The notes under the pieces were generated by a model. The model ran no database searches, was not told the origin of the DNA, and saw only the letters and a list, made by a program, of their open reading frames with translations. A stretch of DNA of 64,000 nucleotides from positions 1,514,586-1,578,585 of the forward strand of contig NZ_GL622241.1 in assembly GCF_000185365.1 (NCBI RefSeq). The letters are read 5' to 3'. This document shows, piece by piece, positions 62,020 through 64,000 of this stretch; position 1 is the first letter of the stretch, and the number at the start of each line of letters is the position of its first letter. The DNA is from Enterococcus italicus DSM 15952 (GTDB lineage: Bacteria; Bacillota; Bacilli; Lactobacillales; Enterococcaceae). The position numbers and the translations under genes were made by a program.

Positions 62020-63759
62020 TTATTTCGTCCATTCGTCGACTTTCTCTTGGTTCGCCTCGATCCAGTCTTTCGCAGCTTGTTCTGGCGTTTGACCATCGTT
62101 TATGGCCAACATCACAGATTCAATGTCATCTGTCGTCCATTCAAAGTTATCCAAAATTTGGTTTGCTTCGGGAAAATCATCAGCGAACCCTTTTCTCGTC
62201 ATTGTATGGATACTTTCTTCGCCACCCATTGTGCCTTGTGGATCTTCTAAATACTTCAAATCATACTTAGCAAACATCCAATGTGGTGACCAACCAGTAA
62301 TGACAATTGGTTGTTGGTTTTTATACGCTTGTTCTAAGGCGACCATCATCGCACCTGAAGAAGAAGTCGAGACGGTCCAATTTGAAAGATTAGCATAGGT
62401 TTGTTGCGTCGTTTCTGCTGCAGCAACAACACCCGCACCAGGCTCAATCCCTACAATCGTTTGATTCGCTTGATCGGTTAGATCTTCGATTGAATCCACA
62501 TCCATATAACTAGGAACGACTAGTCCCAGTTTTGCACCTTCTAGGTTTGCACCTAAATCAGTGACCTGGTCTTTGTACTTATCATATTGCGCTTTATGCG
62601 TGTTAGGTAACCAAGCAGCTAGCATCGCATCAGATTGTCCTTTAGCGACAGACTCCCACATAATCGCATTGTCTAACGGTGTGATATCTACTGTGTAGCC
62701 TTGCTCTCTCAATATTTCAGCCATGACGTTCGTTGAGGCAACTTCAGTGTCCCATTCAACATAAGCTAGATGAATGGTTCCCTTTGATGCATCATTGGCT
62801 GATTGAGTGGTTTTCGTTTGCCAAACATTAACAAAAATGGATCCTAAAATGGCTACGACTGATACCAATGCTACGACACGTTTGGTTTTTTTGCTGATCT
62901 GTCCTTGTTCCTTTTTGTGTGAGGGCTTATTAATTAATTGGGTGAAGCGGTCCATCACGATAGCCAAGATAACTAAAGCTAGCCCATTAACGAAACCATT
63001 GCCTACTTGGGCATGTTGCAATGCTGATAAGACACCTCTACCTAGCCCAGGTGCACCAATCATTGAAGCAATGACGACCATGGATAATGCTAACATTGTC
63101 GTTTGATTAATCCCAGCTAAAATTGTGCTTTTGGCAAGCGGTAACTCAAGCTTAAACAACCGTTGCTTGCCTGTACTACCAAATGAATCTGACGCTTCGA
63201 CCAATTCTTTCGGAATTTGACGAATCCCTAAATTCGTGAAACGAACAGTAGGTGGCAATGCAAAAATAACTGAAGCAAAGACCCCAGGCACCATACCAAT
63301 GCCAAAGAAGGCTACGGCTGGAATCAAGTACACAAAGCCGGGCATCGTTTGCATAAAATCAAGGATTGGCTGAATGATTTTTTCAGCACGATCGCTTTTC
63401 GCCATCCAAATACCAAGCGGTACCCCGATAATGATCGACACTACGCTTGAGACAATAACTAAGGTCACGGTACTCATCAAGTCTGACCATAAGTTTTGAT
63501 TGTAGATATATAAAAGGCCAATCAAACTAAACAACACTAAGCCCCATTTTTTCCCGGAAATGATAAACGCAATCAGGCTGACGACTAGAATCAGCACAAG
63601 TGGATGAATCATCATAAGGACATCCGTAAAGCCATTCATCACGCTAGAGCCACTGTCTTGAATGACCTGAAACAGTCCTGAAAAGGTATTTGTCACCCAA
63701 TTTGTAGCCCTTTCAACCCAATTTGCAACAGGTATTGCTTGTTGTAAAAAGTTACTCAT
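62020..63759 (-). CDS. opuAB: Glycine betaine/proline ABC transporter, permease fused to substrate-binding domain
   Basis: 579 aa. N-terminal permease domain (res 1-300, about seven helices, with the EAA-type loop around LVEASDSFGSTGKQRLFKLELPLA) fused to a C-terminal OpuAC-type binding domain (about 325-579, IHLAYVEWDTEVASTNVMAEIL, aromatic-rich betaine pocket incl. VITGWSPHWMF). Same architecture as lactococcal OpuABC/BusAB. ATG 63757-63759 lies three bases inside the end of the ATPase gene, so the two are coupled. Imports compatible solutes under osmotic stress. Confidence 0.94.
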   Translation of the reverse strand: MSNFLQQAIPVANWVERATNWVTNTFSGLFQVIQDSGSSVMNGFTDVLMMIHPLVLILVVSLIAFIISGKKWGLVLFSLIGLLYIYNQNLWSDLMSTVTLVIVSSVVSIIIGVPLGIWMAKSDRAEKIIQPILDFMQTMPGFVYLIPAVAFFGIGMVPGVFASVIFALPPTVRFTNLGIRQIPKELVEASDSFGSTGKQRLFKLELPLAKSTILAGINQTTMLALSMVVIASMIGAPGLGRGVLSALQHAQVGNGFVNGLALVILAIVMDRFTQLINKPSHKKEQGQISKKTKRVVALVSVVAILGSIFVNVWQTKTTQSANDASKGTIHLAYVEWDTEVASTNVMAEILREQGYTVDITPLDNAIMWESVAKGQSDAMLAAWLPNTHKAQYDKYKDQVTDLGANLEGAKLGLVVPSYMDVDSIEDLTDQANQTIVGIEPGAGVVAAAETTQQTYANLSNWTVSTSSSGAMMVALEQAYKNQQPIVITGWSPHWMFAKYDLKYLEDPQGTMGGEESIHTMTRKGFADDFPEANQILDNFEWTTDDIESVMLAINDGQTPEQAAKDWIEANQEKVDEWTK

Positions 63760-64000
63760 TTGTCACGTCTCCCTCTTTTTCATTTACTGAAGTCTCCGTG
63801 TCCGCTAAAGCTTCAATGACACTCCCGCGAATCACGACGCCCATCAAGCGATCTTGTTCATCAACAACGGCTAATGGCGTCGGTGAATCATAAATTAATT
63901 TAAAGATGTCGGTTACTAAAGTATCTGGATGAACTTTTTTGACATTTTTATCGATGACTTCTTTTAGTGCTTGACCATTTTTACGGGCATCAAGTGCCGA
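63752..64000 (-). CDS. opuAA: Glycine betaine/proline ABC transporter ATP-binding protein, 3' end (partial)
   Basis: 82 codons before the TAA at 63752-63754; the gene runs past the window. The visible part is the tandem CBS region (LVTDIFKLIYDSPTPLAVVD, then LMGVVIRGSVIEAL) plus a short acidic tail DTETSVNEKEGDVTNE. In OpuA these CBS domains sense ionic strength and, in Lactococcus, bind inhibitory c-di-AMP. Ribosome site for opuAB (GAGGGAGA) lies within its end. Confidence 0.9.
   Translation of the reverse strand, partial: SALDARKNGQALKEVIDKNVKKVHPDTLVTDIFKLIYDSPTPLAVVDEQDRLMGVVIRGSVIEALADTETSVNEKEGDVTNE

Overview
The window is a stretch of low-GC Gram-positive chromosome, almost certainly Lactobacillales and most like Enterococcaceae (Enterococcus or a close relative). 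The grounds are strong AGGAGG ribosome sites with several GTG/TTG starts, a GlnP with two fused substrate-binding domains, the amaP-DUF2273-gls24 stress cluster, a MecA_N-type (class B3) low-affinity PBP, EriC and PTS-fructose genes, and an hrcA-grpE-dnaK-dnaJ operon with CIRCE elements. It is mostly core housekeeping DNA. There is no CRISPR array, insertion sequence, rRNA or tRNA that I can see, and no gene-free stretch longer than 300 bases.

Layout. 1-4.5 kb: one large, AT-rich accessory gene encoding a sacsin-like GHKL ATPase with a C-terminal DUF3883 domain, probably the edge of an accessory or defence island lying left of the window. 4.7-14.9 kb (minus): pcrA-ligA-gatCAB-dagK-rlmD, for DNA repair, Gln-tRNA amidation, lipid kinase and rRNA methylation. 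15.0-20.3 kb (plus): a chloride channel and the fructose operon fruR-fruK-fruA. 20.4-29.2 kb: a 52-codon gene, then (minus) engB, clpX, tig, and a run of TPR protein, RDD protein, sppA, a small unknown protein and the PBP. 29.2-32.6 kb (minus): the c-di-AMP/peptidoglycan-precursor operon cdaA-cdaR-glmM, in which cdaA is split in two frames at an A8 tract. 32.8-35.4 kb (minus): an autoregulated GntR-ABC transporter cassette. 35.6-39.3 kb (minus): pyruvate:ferredoxin oxidoreductase. 39.5-48 kb: a cytosolic DsbA-like protein, then (minus) rapZ-yvcK-whiA and uvrB-uvrA. 48.2-51.1 kb (plus): glnP-glnQ. 51.2-52.6 kb (minus): gls24, DUF2273 and amaP. 52.7-53.6 kb: a decayed ferrochelatase. 53.7-58.5 kb (minus): hrcA-grpE-dnaK-dnaJ. 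58.6-64 kb (minus): hemW, a cation/proton antiporter with an RCK module, and the glycine-betaine transporter opuAB with the 3' end of opuAA.

Regulation that can be read directly: two CIRCE boxes at hrcA, a LexA/DinR-type box at uvrB, a perfect GlnR/TnrA-type box upstream of glnPQ, a GntR-type operator on the -10 of the ABC cassette, tandem direct repeats before fruR, and Rex-like half-sites at the PFOR promoter. Two small families of structured intergenic repeats act as 3' terminators.

Most interesting observations: the split c-di-AMP synthase gene, whose frames join exactly at a canonical -1 slippery heptamer (A_AAA_AAC); the orphan GHKL-DUF3883 protein; the ferrochelatase pseudogene beside an intact heme chaperone gene; and a CIRCE element that doubles as an intrinsic terminator. 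All family names come from motif recognition without database searches.
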